A stretch of 64,000 nt of DNA from positions 11,609 to 75,608 of the forward strand of contig NZ_JAAVGY010000006.1 of the NCBI RefSeq assembly GCF_014799995.1, in the 5' to 3' direction. The notes below the pieces were generated by a model that was not told where the DNA came from, made no database searches, and was given only the letters and a program-made list of their open reading frames with translations. The translations under genes and the position numbers were made by a program. Source of the DNA: Helicobacter sp. Lineage in GTDB: Bacteria > Campylobacterota > Campylobacteria > Campylobacterales > Helicobacteraceae. This document shows positions 8,919-17,632 of this stretch, piece after piece (position 1 is the stretch's first letter; each line of letters begins with the position of its first letter).

Positions 8919-9251
8919 ATGTATATCAAAAATCAAAGTTTAGCAACACCTGTGGATTTAGAAAAAATTGATTTAAGTGAATTTATCGTGATTGATTTGC
9001 GCGGGAGGGGATATTTTCTCATTAGCCACATTAAAGACGCGTTGAATATAGAATCCCTGCAACGCATTGCCTTTATCGCGCAAGAAAATGCGGACAAAAA
9101 GATTCTGCTTTATTGCCATAGCGGAGCGACTGCGGCGGACTTTGGCACACAGCTTGCGCAAAAGGGATTCCACAATATTTACTATGTAGATGAGAATTAT
9201 TTTAATCTCGCAAAATATGGAATCGTGATAGAGGGCGAGGGGGTGGGATAA
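8919..9251 (+). CDS. Single-domain rhodanese-like protein
   Basis: A 110-residue cytoplasmic protein. The start chosen is ATG 8919-8921, just after a purine-rich AAAAGGCGGG; the frame is open further upstream but without a good ribosome site. It carries the rhodanese pattern: IDLRG near residue 27, HIKDALNIE, and the active-site loop YCHSGAT with Cys66. Such domains carry a persulfide sulfur for transfer to acceptors such as cyanide or cofactor precursors. The physiological acceptor is unknown. It converges with the BspA-like gene, with 2 bases between the stops. Confidence 0.85.
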   Translation: MYIKNQSLATPVDLEKIDLSEFIVIDLRGRGYFLISHIKDALNIESLQRIAFIAQENADKKILLYCHSGATAADFGTQLAQKGFHNIYYVDENYFNLAKYGIVIEGEGVG

Positions 9252-9253
9252 TC

Positions 9254-10078
9254 TTATATCGTAGTTAAATCTTGTACATACCTTTCTAAGCCTTGAATAT
9301 CCTCTTGTGTAAGGTTTTGATATTGCCTAGATACAGAGAGATATTCTGCGATTACTTCTCTTAAAAACACATCTGCACCTTTCACGCCACTAAACATTCC
9401 TGTTCTCTTGATTCCACTGCCATATTTCCCCATTAAGCCACTCTGCAATACGCCTTGAAATTTATCAAAAGCCAAAGCATAGGCAAACATATTCCCCATA
9501 TCTCGCACATTTTCCGCGTTCCATTGGGAAATATCCTGATTAAACGACACCGCAAATAAAAACATTGCAGTCATATTCAGAACATTACTCACATTCCAAG
9601 AGCCAATAGAAGCATTAAAGCTTCTTGCATAAAAGAACATACCCGCCATACTTTTGACCTTAGAGGTATTCCACCTAGAAATATCTTGATTAAAAGTCGT
9701 TTGCATTGCAAACATACCTGTCATATCCTCCACATTTGAAGTGTCCCAAGTCTCTATTCCCGCGAAATTTTTTCTAGTTCCAGCATTATTTTGCAGATTA
9801 AAGCTAGCCCTATCTCCAAATTCTTGAAATATATTTAAGGATTCTCCCTCCACATTGCAAAACAAAAAGCTCATATCAATAACTTTGCTTGTATTGATTT
9901 CATTTAACAAAATGGATTCATTGCGCAAGAGACATACGAGTTCTACCCGATTTTCAGGAAAATATTTATGATTAGGACTAAAATTTGTGTTTTTGTCAAT
10001 ACTCTCAAACGAATCAAGCCAATAACAAGCAACCAATGCGCAAAGAATTATCATTACGAATATAAAAAAACCCTCCAT
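9254..10078 (-). CDS. BspA-like / DUF285 repeat protein, probable lipoprotein
   Basis: A 274-residue protein with a hydrophobic N-terminus ending in LVAC (Cys18), which fits a lipobox although the n-region has no positive charge. Residues 110-200 hold four tandem 25-residue units starting with Trp110, Trp135, Trp160 and Trp185. Each follows W(D/N)xxNVxxMxxMFxxAxxFNxDIS. This is the DUF285 surface repeat known from mycoplasmas, BspA-like proteins and some Helicobacter and Campylobacter strains. A degenerate extra unit (NTSKVIDMSFLF) is at residues 61-72. Probably envelope-anchored; function unknown. It lies in a strain-variable stretch. Confidence 0.8.
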   Translation of the reverse strand: MEGFFIFVMIILCALVACYWLDSFESIDKNTNFSPNHKYFPENRVELVCLLRNESILLNEINTSKVIDMSFLFCNVEGESLNIFQEFGDRASFNLQNNAGTRKNFAGIETWDTSNVEDMTGMFAMQTTFNQDISRWNTSKVKSMAGMFFYARSFNASIGSWNVSNVLNMTAMFLFAVSFNQDISQWNAENVRDMGNMFAYALAFDKFQGVLQSGLMGKYGSGIKRTGMFSGVKGADVFLREVIAEYLSVSRQYQNLTQEDIQGLERYVQDLTTI

Positions 10079-10128
10079 TTATCCCCTTAGCGTCTTTTTC
10101 ATCACTCATTCCTAATATACAAGGCACA

Positions 10129-10774
10129 CTATTTTAGCTTAATCGTCAAATTCGCAAGATTATAAGCCTCCTTGCCTGTAGGCAGAGGATAGTAATCTTT
10201 TTCTAAAAATTCCCCCAAAGGCTTTTGTTTTACAACTAGCAAAATACGCTCCTTGGCATTACCTTGAAAATATGATTCCGCGTGAAAATTATCTGAAAAC
10301 TTATAAAAGCTATAAGTAGGACTTCGCGCAAATCCCCCCTTTTATTCCAAAAGCGCATTAGATATTCCTTGCCAAACACAATACTATCTAGCATTAAGGA
10401 ATCCTTAGAGTAAAACTCCCTAAGCTCTGATTCTATATTTCCTAAAATCGGCTCTAAATCCCTCTCTAAGTCCATATCACCTATACAAGATCCCATAAAA
10501 ATTTCTTTATTAGCCAAATGGGACAATTTCGCCTTTATTTTGCTTAAAGATTTAATGTTTTGCGCAAGTTCTTGTATTTTAAATGCTTTATAAACGCGGA
10601 TAAACGCTACAAGTTCCTTTGGAGTGTATAAACAATCATTGGGGATGGCTTGATAAAAAACTTAAAATCCTCGTATTGCCTAGAATATTCCCACACAACT
10701 ATCTTTTCACCAAGTTTTTGAAATTCTTTATTATTATTTAATTCTAATGCTAATTCTTCAACAATGTTATTCAT
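10129..10774 (-). pseudogene. Unknown gene interrupted by two homopolymer frameshifts
   Basis: The frame opens at ATG 10772-10774 behind AAAGGAG. It reads MNNIVEELALELNNN and is lost at a T6 run (A6 on the plus strand, about 10655-10660). One extra T would continue the reading into FFYQAIPNDCLYTPKELVAF and on through a long helical region. A second break is at a G6 run (C6 on the plus strand, about 10334-10339). One extra G would restore GGFARSPTYSFYKF through to a TAG stop at 10129-10131. The repaired protein would be about 213 residues, charged and soluble, of a family I do not recognise. Both breaks lack one base in a homopolymer, so sequencing error, true decay and phase variation are all possible. 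Confidence 0.7.
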
Positions 10775-10900
10775 AAATTCTCCTTTATTTTTTCGCTCAT
10801 TCCACAAAGCTTTATAAAACCTTGCTTAATAAACGATTGAAAAAGGATTATCAAAGAATCTAAACTTATAAAAATATAAAGTGTTATAAGGCTAGGTTTT

Positions 10901-11137
10901 ATGCAACAAAGTATAGAAGAAAAACACCGACAAATAGGCAAAAATGTAGCAAAAATTCGTAAAGAAAAAGGCATATCCCAGCTTGAACTCTCCTTGCGAC
11001 TTGGACACAAAAGTGTAAGCATTGTCGCAAGTGCGGAGAGGTTTTACAGAGGGGCACATTTTAACATTGAACATCTTTTAATGATTGCAGAAATCTTGAA
11101 TGTGGATATTTGTGAGTTTTTCAAACCCTCTTTGTAG
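10901..11137 (+). CDS. Small XRE-family helix-turn-helix regulator
   Basis: The 78-residue protein is almost entirely a Cro/C1-type HTH domain: RQIGKNVAKIRKEKGISQLELSLRLG near residues 10-35, followed by a recognition helix around SVSIVASAERFYRG and a closing LLMIAEILNVDICEFF. It has no partner domain. Such small regulators often sit in mobile or strain-specific regions; here it is divergent from the frameshifted gene and beside repeats. Target unknown. Confidence 0.8.
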   Translation: MQQSIEEKHRQIGKNVAKIRKEKGISQLELSLRLGHKSVSIVASAERFYRGAHFNIEHLLMIAEILNVDICEFFKPSL

Positions 11138-11179
11138 AATGCTCGCGATACCTGCTCACAAGTACGTGCAACAATATTA

Positions 11180-11345
11180 AAAGCATGCAAGATGGGATTG
11201 CTTTTGTCTAAAGCCTCGCAAGGACACAAGTAGAATACACAAAGTGGATAAGGCTATGGATTGCCGCGCTTTGCTCGCAATGACTGAAGTTGTAAAATTA
11301 AAATATGCAGATAAATTGCCACGAATCGCAATGACGCGGCGGGAG
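11180..11345. repeat. Intergenic palindromic repeats between the XRE gene and the PepSY-type gene
   Basis: At least three degenerate copies are present: GGGATTGCTTTTGTC...CTCGCAAGGAC, CTATGGATTGCCGCG...CTCGCAATGAC, and a short ATTGCCACGA...CGCAATGACG. The arms match the family found in the other gaps. Inner stems are weaker here. Nothing coding is seen in 11138-11403. Confidence 0.7.
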
Positions 11346-11403
11346 AATTACAAAGCCTTATAAGGAGGCGGTAGGAATCCTACTCGCAAGGATGGAGGAG
11401 CAA

Positions 11404-11955
11404 TCAACCTACGCTTAAAATACCCACTACCACACTGACTACGATTCCAGCTAGAATTGTAAGCGTTTGAATCCCGCGATTCTTTTTGATATTAAAAAGA
11501 GTAATCATCAACCCAGAAACATAAAGCAGAACCAAAGTCAAGCCAAAGCCAACCGCAAGGACATCAAAATACCATTTAGCCTTTGCCTTATGCAACATAA
11601 TCATATCTCCGATAAGACTTCGTTTAAGAGTAGTAATCGTCCAAGTAGAATCTTTGTTTTGTTTAATGCTTGCAGAATAATGCACCCCGCCAATTTCTAA
11701 TGCACCGCTCTTTCGATTCATTTTTGCTTCCAGATTGCTTGGCACTGCGAGCTGATTTTCCTGCAAATATTGCACAAGCACTTTAGCTTCCTGCCCCTTT
11801 TCTATCTCTTGTGTTAAAACATAAGTATGTTTAGTTGCACCCACATCTTGATTAATGCCAAAAATATACAAAACCCCACTCAAAGCATACATTAAGGCTA
11901 AAGGCAAGAAAAATAAACTAAGATAAATATGAATATTGCGAAACTGCTTTGTCAT
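11404..11955 (-). CDS. PepSY-associated TM helix protein
   Basis: A 183-residue inner-membrane protein starting at ATG 11953-11955, behind AAAGGAG. The first helix (FRNIHIYLSLFFLPLALMYALSG) matches the PepSY_TM family pattern in which a conserved His sits at the start of the helix. A periplasmic domain of about 100 residues follows, then two more helices (about 132-155 and 163-182). Relatives are often found with iron-uptake or cytochrome-type systems. No such partner is adjacent here, and the function is unknown. Confidence 0.65.
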   Translation of the reverse strand: MTKQFRNIHIYLSLFFLPLALMYALSGVLYIFGINQDVGATKHTYVLTQEIEKGQEAKVLVQYLQENQLAVPSNLEAKMNRKSGALEIGGVHYSASIKQNKDSTWTITTLKRSLIGDMIMLHKAKAKWYFDVLAVGFGLTLVLLYVSGLMITLFNIKKNRGIQTLTILAGIVVSVVVGILSVG

Positions 11956-12040
11956 CACTGACTCCTTTGTCTAAAAATTAAAATTGAAATATAACAAAAA
12001 TTTATGAAGAAAGTGTGAAGAATTATTAACTTTAATTTGC

Positions 12041-12046
12041 TAGAAT
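12041..12046 (+). promoter_or_regulatory. Probable -10 box of the yejABEF operon
   Basis: TAGAAT preceded by TTTGC lies 38 bases upstream of the yejA ATG, in an AT-rich gap with no other signal. A good ribosome site (AAGGAAA) precedes the start codon. No -35 box is clear. Confidence 0.4.
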
Positions 12047-12084
12047 ATTTGTTTTAGATTCCATTACTAAATATAAGGAAATTT

Positions 12085-13938
12085 ATGCGTATTCTTTTAT
12101 TTTGCTTTTTCTTTGCCTCTTATCTTTTGGCGCAAACTTATAGCGATTCTGCCTTTAGTGCCAATGGAGAAGTAAAATACAAGAATTTCACTTCCTTTGA
12201 TTATGTCAATCCCAATGCCCCAAAAGGCGGACATATCAAGCAATACGCACTCGGAAGCTACGATAGTTTTTATGATTTTTTGCTCAAAGGAACGAGTGCT
12301 AAAGGGCTTTCCTTGCTTTATGATACTTTAATGGTGCGTTCCTTTGATGAACCAAGTAGCCAATATGGGCTCATTGCCAAGCAGGTTCAAAGAGCAAAGG
12401 ACAATACTTTTGTTATTTTTCACCTAGATGAAAACGCGCGTTTTAATGATGGCAAGGAAGTTACAGCATTTGATGTGGAGTTTAGCTTCAATACCATTGC
12501 AAGAGGAGAAAATCCCTCTATGGTGCGTTATTATGCAGATGTCAAGGAGGTTATTGTTGTAGATAAATACACTGTACGTTTTAATTTCAATAACCCTAAT
12601 AACCGCGAACTTGCCTTGATTCTTGGAGATTTGCCTATCTTGCCTAAACACTATTACGCAAACGCAAATCTAAGTGAAAATCCTCTGAAGATTCCTTTAG
12701 GAAGTGGTCCTTATGTCATAGAATCCTTTGATGCAGGGAGAAGTGTAACTTATCAACGCAAGGCAAACTATTGGGCGCGCAACCACAAGACGCGAAAAGG
12801 ATATTTCAATTTTGATAAAATCACCTTTGACTACTATAAAGACGATTCTGTCGCATTGGAAGCCTTTAAATCAGGTAGATACGATTATCGCGAGGAATCT
12901 AGTGCCAAAAATTGGGCATTAGGATATGATGGAATCGCATTAAAAAATCAAGACATTAAGAAGATAGAATTGCTCCATTCCCTGCCAAGCGGAATGCAAG
13001 GATTTGTGTTTAATTTACGCAAAAAAATATTTCAAGATAGGCGTGTGCGGGAAGCTTTGGGGCTTGCATTTGACTTTGAATGGAGCAACAAAAATTTATT
13101 TTTCAACCAATATAGCCGCACCAAAAGCTTTTTTGACAATTCCGAATTTGCAAGTGTTGGAATCCCTCTAGGAGCAGAGCTAGAGCTATTAGAACCTTAT
13201 CGCTCCAAGCTTCCAGCTGAAATTTTCACGCAAAGCTTTTCGCTCCCAAAGAGCAAAGGAGACGGCAACAATCGTGAGAATCTCAAAAAAGCACAAGCCC
13301 TTTTAAAAGAAGCGGGATTTATCATCAAAAACGGAAAACTTTATCCTCCGCAAGAGACACTAGAGGATTCCACGCAAAAGGCGGAATCTCCTCTTAAAGA
13401 GCAACCCTTTACCTTTGAATTATTGCTTGTAAGTCCCGCAATGGAACGCGTAGCGATTCCTTTTCAAAAAAACCTACAAACTCTAGGTATCACGATGAAA
13501 ATCCGCGTAGTGGATATGAGCCAATATATCAATCAGTTGCGTCAATTTGACTACGATATGATTGTAAGCGTCTTTCCACAAAGTCTTTCACCGGGAAATG
13601 AGCAGGCGTTTTTTTGGGGTTCTAGTGCGGCAGATTCAGCAGGGAGTTACAATTATATTGGAATCAAAAACGAAGTGGTAGATGCGCTGATTACTAAAAT
13701 CATTCAAGCAAAAAACTATCAAGAACTCCTTGTTAGCACGCGCGCACTTGATCGTGTATTGCTATGGGGATACTATGTCATTCCACATTTTCACATTAAA
13801 ACCTTTCGGGTTGCGTTTTGGAATTTTTTGGAACGTCCCGACATCGCCCCTATTTATAATGTTGGCTTTGAAACTTGGTGGGCTAATCCAAGCAAGCTAG
13901 AAAAATTACAAGCTAAATACCCAAACTTTCGACGTTAA
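12085..13938 (+). CDS. yejA: Periplasmic solute-binding protein of a Yej-type peptide ABC importer
   Basis: The 617-residue protein has a cleavable signal (MRILLFCFFFASYLLA) and belongs to the extracellular solute-binding family 5, oligopeptide/microcin C branch. Recognisable pieces are YVNPNAPKGGHIKQYA near residue 40, the FxLxxNARFxDG segment (HLDENARFNDGKEVTAFDVEFS), and a C-terminal AFWxxxxRPDIAPIY-like stretch typical of YejA. It captures peptides in the periplasm for the YejB/YejE permease. YejABEF imports microcin C and peptides in Escherichia coli. It is the first gene of a four-gene operon, with yejB 9 bases downstream. Confidence 0.9.
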   Translation: MRILLFCFFFASYLLAQTYSDSAFSANGEVKYKNFTSFDYVNPNAPKGGHIKQYALGSYDSFYDFLLKGTSAKGLSLLYDTLMVRSFDEPSSQYGLIAKQVQRAKDNTFVIFHLDENARFNDGKEVTAFDVEFSFNTIARGENPSMVRYYADVKEVIVVDKYTVRFNFNNPNNRELALILGDLPILPKHYYANANLSENPLKIPLGSGPYVIESFDAGRSVTYQRKANYWARNHKTRKGYFNFDKITFDYYKDDSVALEAFKSGRYDYREESSAKNWALGYDGIALKNQDIKKIELLHSLPSGMQGFVFNLRKKIFQDRRVREALGLAFDFEWSNKNLFFNQYSRTKSFFDNSEFASVGIPLGAELELLEPYRSKLPAEIFTQSFSLPKSKGDGNNRENLKKAQALLKEAGFIIKNGKLYPPQETLEDSTQKAESPLKEQPFTFELLLVSPAMERVAIPFQKNLQTLGITMKIRVVDMSQYINQLRQFDYDMIVSVFPQSLSPGNEQAFFWGSSAADSAGSYNYIGIKNEVVDALITKIIQAKNYQELLVSTRALDRVLLWGYYVIPHFHIKTFRVAFWNFLERPDIAPIYNVGFETWWANPSKLEKLQAKYPNFRR

Positions 13939-13947
13939 AGGAAAAAT

Positions 13948-14985
13948 TTGCGACAATATATATTCAAAAGACTTTTGCTAATTATTCCTACTCTACTTGG
14001 CATTATGACACTAAACTTTTTCATTATCCAAGCCGCACCCGGAGGTCCGGTAGAACAAATGATTGCCCGCTTGGAGGGGGTAGGAATGCAAGGAGAAGTC
14101 AGCCATACGAGCGTGTATAAGAATCAAGGCTTAGATGAAGCAATGATTGCCAAAATTAATGCGCTTTATGGCTTTGATAAGCCTTTAATGGAACGTTATT
14201 TTTTGATGATTAAAAACTATCTCTGCTTTGAGTTTGGCGATAGCTTCTATAAAAATACCGCCGTGATAGAGATTCTTTTAGAAAAACTCCCTGTTTCTAT
14301 TAGTCTAGGGCTTTGGAGCACTTTATTAATCTATTTGGTTTCTATCCCATTAGGAATCAAAAAGGCACTTAAAGAGGGGAGTGCCTTTGATAGTATCACA
14401 AGCACATTGATTATTATCGGCAATGCGATTCCGACTTTTTTATTTGCATTGGTTTTGATTATTCTTTTTGCAGGTGGAACTTACTTCAATCTTTTCCCCT
14501 TGCGTGGAATCGTGGGAGATGATTTTGAGAGTTTAAGCCTCTTTGGCAAAGTCAAAGATTACTTTTGGCACATTACCCTACCCGTCATTTCCCTTAGTAT
14601 TGGAGGATTTGCAACCTTAACCCTGCTCTCTAAAAATTCCTTTTTGGAGGAAATCCACAAACAATATGTCAAACTCGCCTTTGCCAAAGGATTAAAACAA
14701 TCCCAAGTGCTCTACCGCCATATTTTTCGCAATGCTATGCTTATCATCATTGCCTCTATCCCCTCTGCACTACTTGGGATTCTGCTTAGCGGCTCTTTGC
14801 TGATTGAGATTATTTTCTCCTTAGATGGCTTGGGGCTTTTGGGCTATGAATCCATTATCACGCGAGATTATCCCGTGATTTTTGGTTCGCTTTATATTTT
14901 TACACTCTTTGGTTTAATTATCGGACTCATTAGTGATTTATTTTATACCCTTATAGACCCAAGAATTAATTTCCAGCAGGTTTAA
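13948..14985 (+). CDS. yejB: ABC transporter permease YejB
   Basis: A 345-residue inner-membrane permease. It starts at TTG 13948-13950, right after AAAGGA; the MRQYIFKRLLLIIPTLLGIMTLNFFI beginning is typical of DppB/YejB permeases. The long periplasmic insert after the first helix and the GPVEQMIARLEG segment are characteristic of YejB as opposed to OppB. The cytoplasmic EAA loop lies near VKLAFAKGLKQSQVLYRHIFRNA. Pairs with YejE. Confidence 0.9.
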   Translation: MRQYIFKRLLLIIPTLLGIMTLNFFIIQAAPGGPVEQMIARLEGVGMQGEVSHTSVYKNQGLDEAMIAKINALYGFDKPLMERYFLMIKNYLCFEFGDSFYKNTAVIEILLEKLPVSISLGLWSTLLIYLVSIPLGIKKALKEGSAFDSITSTLIIIGNAIPTFLFALVLIILFAGGTYFNLFPLRGIVGDDFESLSLFGKVKDYFWHITLPVISLSIGGFATLTLLSKNSFLEEIHKQYVKLAFAKGLKQSQVLYRHIFRNAMLIIIASIPSALLGILLSGSLLIEIIFSLDGLGLLGYESIITRDYPVIFGSLYIFTLFGLIIGLISDLFYTLIDPRINFQQV

Positions 14986-16029
14986 ATGATAAACAATAAC
15001 AATCTTAACCAACGAAGATTTTTAGCTTTCAAGCAAAACAGACGTGCCTATTTCTCACTTTGGGTTTTTGCCGCTCTTTTTGTGCTTTGTATGAATGCGG
15101 AATTTATCGCCAATGACAAGCCACTTTTCGTGCGCTATGGGGGAGAAAACTATTTCCCTCTATTCAAAGACTATCCCGAAACAACCTTTGGAGGAGATTT
15201 TGAAAGCACTGCAAACTATAATGACCCTTATGTGCAAAGCAAAATTCGCGAAAAGGGCTTTTTCCTTATGCCCCCCATTCCTTATGCTTACGATTCCGTG
15301 ATTTATGATTTGCCCTCGCCTGCGCCCTCTCCCCCAAGCCTCAAGAATCCCTTAGGGACAGATGACTTAGGGAGAGATGTGCTTGCAAGATTGCTTTATG
15401 GGCTTAAAACTTCTATTTTATTTGGCTTGATTCTTACTTTTTTTAGTTCTATCATCGGGCTTTTCATCGGCGCAATTTGTGGATACTTTGGGGGCAAAAT
15501 AGACTTACTCGGACAACGTTTGATTGAAATTTGGAGTGGTATGCCAACCCTCTTTGTCTTAATCATCTTTGCAAGCTTACTAGAGCCAAACTTCTGGAGT
15601 ATTTTGTGTGTCGTTTTGTTGTTTTCTTGGATTACACTCGTGCCTTTTGTACGGGCAGAATTTTTAAAGGTGCGGAATCTTGATTATATTAAAGCCGCAA
15701 AAATGCTTGGTGTGAGCCACTTTCGCATTATACTACATCATATTTTACCTAATGCGCTTGTAGCAACAATTACCTATCTGCCTTTTATTTTGTGTGGCAG
15801 CATCACAACCCTAGCCGCTTTAGACTTTCTAGGGCTTGGATTGCCCCCTCCTAGTGCGAGTTTGGGCGAAATCCTCTCGCAAGGCAAAAACAATCTTAAT
15901 GCTGCTTGGCTTGGGCTTAGTGGATTCTTTGCCTTAAGCCTTTTACTCTGTTTGCTCGTCTTTATTGGGGAAGGCTTGCGGGATTGCTTGCGTAGCGAGA
16001 ATATCACCATTAAGAGCGACACATTATGA
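14986..16029 (+). CDS. yejE: ABC transporter permease YejE
   Basis: A 347-residue permease starting directly after the yejB stop codon. It has one N-terminal helix, a long extracytoplasmic stretch with NPLGTDDLGRDVLARLLYG (about residues 121-139), then five membrane helices with the EAA loop DYIKAAKMLGVSHFRIILHHILPNA. The long N-terminal domain with YPETTFGG is YejE-like. It forms the heterodimeric channel with YejB. The stop codon overlaps the yejF start by 4 bases, indicating translational coupling. Confidence 0.9.
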   Translation: MINNNNLNQRRFLAFKQNRRAYFSLWVFAALFVLCMNAEFIANDKPLFVRYGGENYFPLFKDYPETTFGGDFESTANYNDPYVQSKIREKGFFLMPPIPYAYDSVIYDLPSPAPSPPSLKNPLGTDDLGRDVLARLLYGLKTSILFGLILTFFSSIIGLFIGAICGYFGGKIDLLGQRLIEIWSGMPTLFVLIIFASLLEPNFWSILCVVLLFSWITLVPFVRAEFLKVRNLDYIKAAKMLGVSHFRIILHHILPNALVATITYLPFILCGSITTLAALDFLGLGLPPPSASLGEILSQGKNNLNAAWLGLSGFFALSLLLCLLVFIGEGLRDCLRSENITIKSDTL

Positions 16030-17603
16030 GCCTTTTACAAGTTAAATCCCTCCAAGTTTCCTTGCAAGGATTTCATCTGCAAGAGATTGATTTCTGTCTT
16101 CATCAAGGGGAGATTTTGGGACTTGTTGGCGAATCGGGAAGTGGCAAAACTCTCCTTAGCCATTTGATTTTAAGATTAATCAAAGATTATGAAATCCAAA
16201 AGGGAGAAATTCTCTTTTTGGGACAGGATTTGTTAAAACTCAAAGAATCCCAAATGCAAAGCTTGCGTGGCAAAGACATCAGCTACATCTTCCAAGAGCC
16301 CCTAAGCGCGCTAAATCCCCTACAAAAAATCAAAAAACAGCTTAACGAGGCTATTTTGATTCATAATCCAAAGATTAAAAAACAAGCTTTACAAGAAAAA
16401 GTTTTTGAACTCCTAACTAATGTTAATCTAACGACAAAAATCTTAGAATCCTATCCTTATGAGCTTAGCGGAGGGCAAAGACAACGCGTGTGCATTGCGA
16501 TAGCTCTTGCAAATTCTCCTAAAATCTTGATTGCAGATGAACCAACCACCGCTTTAGATTCCACGACACAAGCCCAAATTATCGCACTATTGAAACATTT
16601 ACAACAAAAATTTCATCTTAGCATTTTGTTTATCAGTCATAATCTCGCCGTAGTAGCTAAGCTCTGCCCTAAACTCCTTGTGTTACAAAACGGAAAAATC
16701 GTAGAAAATGGAACGACAGAAGAAATATTTAAAAACCCCAAAAATCCTTACACCAAAATGCTTATCCAATCGCTAGGATTCCACTATAATCAAGAATCTT
16801 ATACCCAAAAACCACTTTTAGAAGTCCGAAATCTAAGCGTTGCCTATCCAACAAAAAAGAGCTTTTGGGGAGAAACCTTAGAATCCTTTATTGCTTTGTC
16901 CCCTCTTAGTTTTAGCTTAAGAGAAAGGGAAAGTTTAGGAATCATTGGAGAATCAGGAAGCGGTAAAAGTAGCCTTGCTCACGCGCTTTGTCGCTTGCTT
17001 GCCCCTAAGAGCACACAAGGAGAAATGAAACTTTTAGGCAAAGACTTCTTTGCGCTTAAGGGTGCGAAATTGCGCCGATTTAGAAAGGAGATTCAAATCA
17101 TTTTCCAAGACCCCTTTAGCTCCTTAAATCCCAAAATGAACATTTTTAAGATTCTGCAAGAGGGAATCTTAGCGCACCAAGATTCCTTGCATTTCACTCC
17201 CAAAGACTTAGAAAATCAAATCATTCAAAGCCTAATAGATGTAGGCTTGGATAAAAGCTACTTGGAACGTTATCCCAATGAGCTAAGCGGGGGGCAAAGG
17301 CAGCGCATTAGCATTGCAAGAAGCTTGATTTTGCGTCCTAAAGTGCTTATTTTGGACGAACCCACTAGCGCATTAGACCGCGCAACACAGAATCAAATCT
17401 TGGCTTTGCTCTTAACGCTTGGCAAACAATACCACCTAAGTTATCTCTGCATTAGCCACGATTTAAGCGTGATTGCGAGCTTGTGTCAAAATGTGTTAGT
17501 CCTCAGAGAAGGCAAAATGCTAGAATATGGAGCGACAAAAGAAGTTTTTAATAACCCCAAACACCCTTATGTAAAGGATTTGCTCAAAGCAAGTGAGCTA
17601 TGA
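16026..17603 (+). CDS. yejF: Duplicated ABC ATPase YejF
   Basis: A 525-residue protein made of two ABC ATPase domains in one chain. The first has Walker A GESGSGKT (about residues 37-44), signature LSGGQRQRV and Walker B ILIADEPT. The second has GESGSGKS (about 310-317), LSGGQRQRI and VLILDEPTSALDR. Each half ends with the oligopeptide-ABC C-terminal extension (NPKNPYTKML, NPKHPYVKDLL). It energises peptide import through YejBE. It is the last gene of the operon and converges on selD, 29 bases away. Confidence 0.92.
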   Translation: MSLLQVKSLQVSLQGFHLQEIDFCLHQGEILGLVGESGSGKTLLSHLILRLIKDYEIQKGEILFLGQDLLKLKESQMQSLRGKDISYIFQEPLSALNPLQKIKKQLNEAILIHNPKIKKQALQEKVFELLTNVNLTTKILESYPYELSGGQRQRVCIAIALANSPKILIADEPTTALDSTTQAQIIALLKHLQQKFHLSILFISHNLAVVAKLCPKLLVLQNGKIVENGTTEEIFKNPKNPYTKMLIQSLGFHYNQESYTQKPLLEVRNLSVAYPTKKSFWGETLESFIALSPLSFSLRERESLGIIGESGSGKSSLAHALCRLLAPKSTQGEMKLLGKDFFALKGAKLRRFRKEIQIIFQDPFSSLNPKMNIFKILQEGILAHQDSLHFTPKDLENQIIQSLIDVGLDKSYLERYPNELSGGQRQRISIARSLILRPKVLILDEPTSALDRATQNQILALLLTLGKQYHLSYLCISHDLSVIASLCQNVLVLREGKMLEYGATKEVFNNPKHPYVKDLLKASEL

Positions 17604-17632
17604 TTTATCCCTTATAAAAGCACAAATTAACA

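Noticed and set aside
10771..11074. Two open frames on the minus strand opposite the XRE regulator
   Set aside because: They are antisense to a convincing HTH gene, have no ribosome sites and show no recognisable domain.
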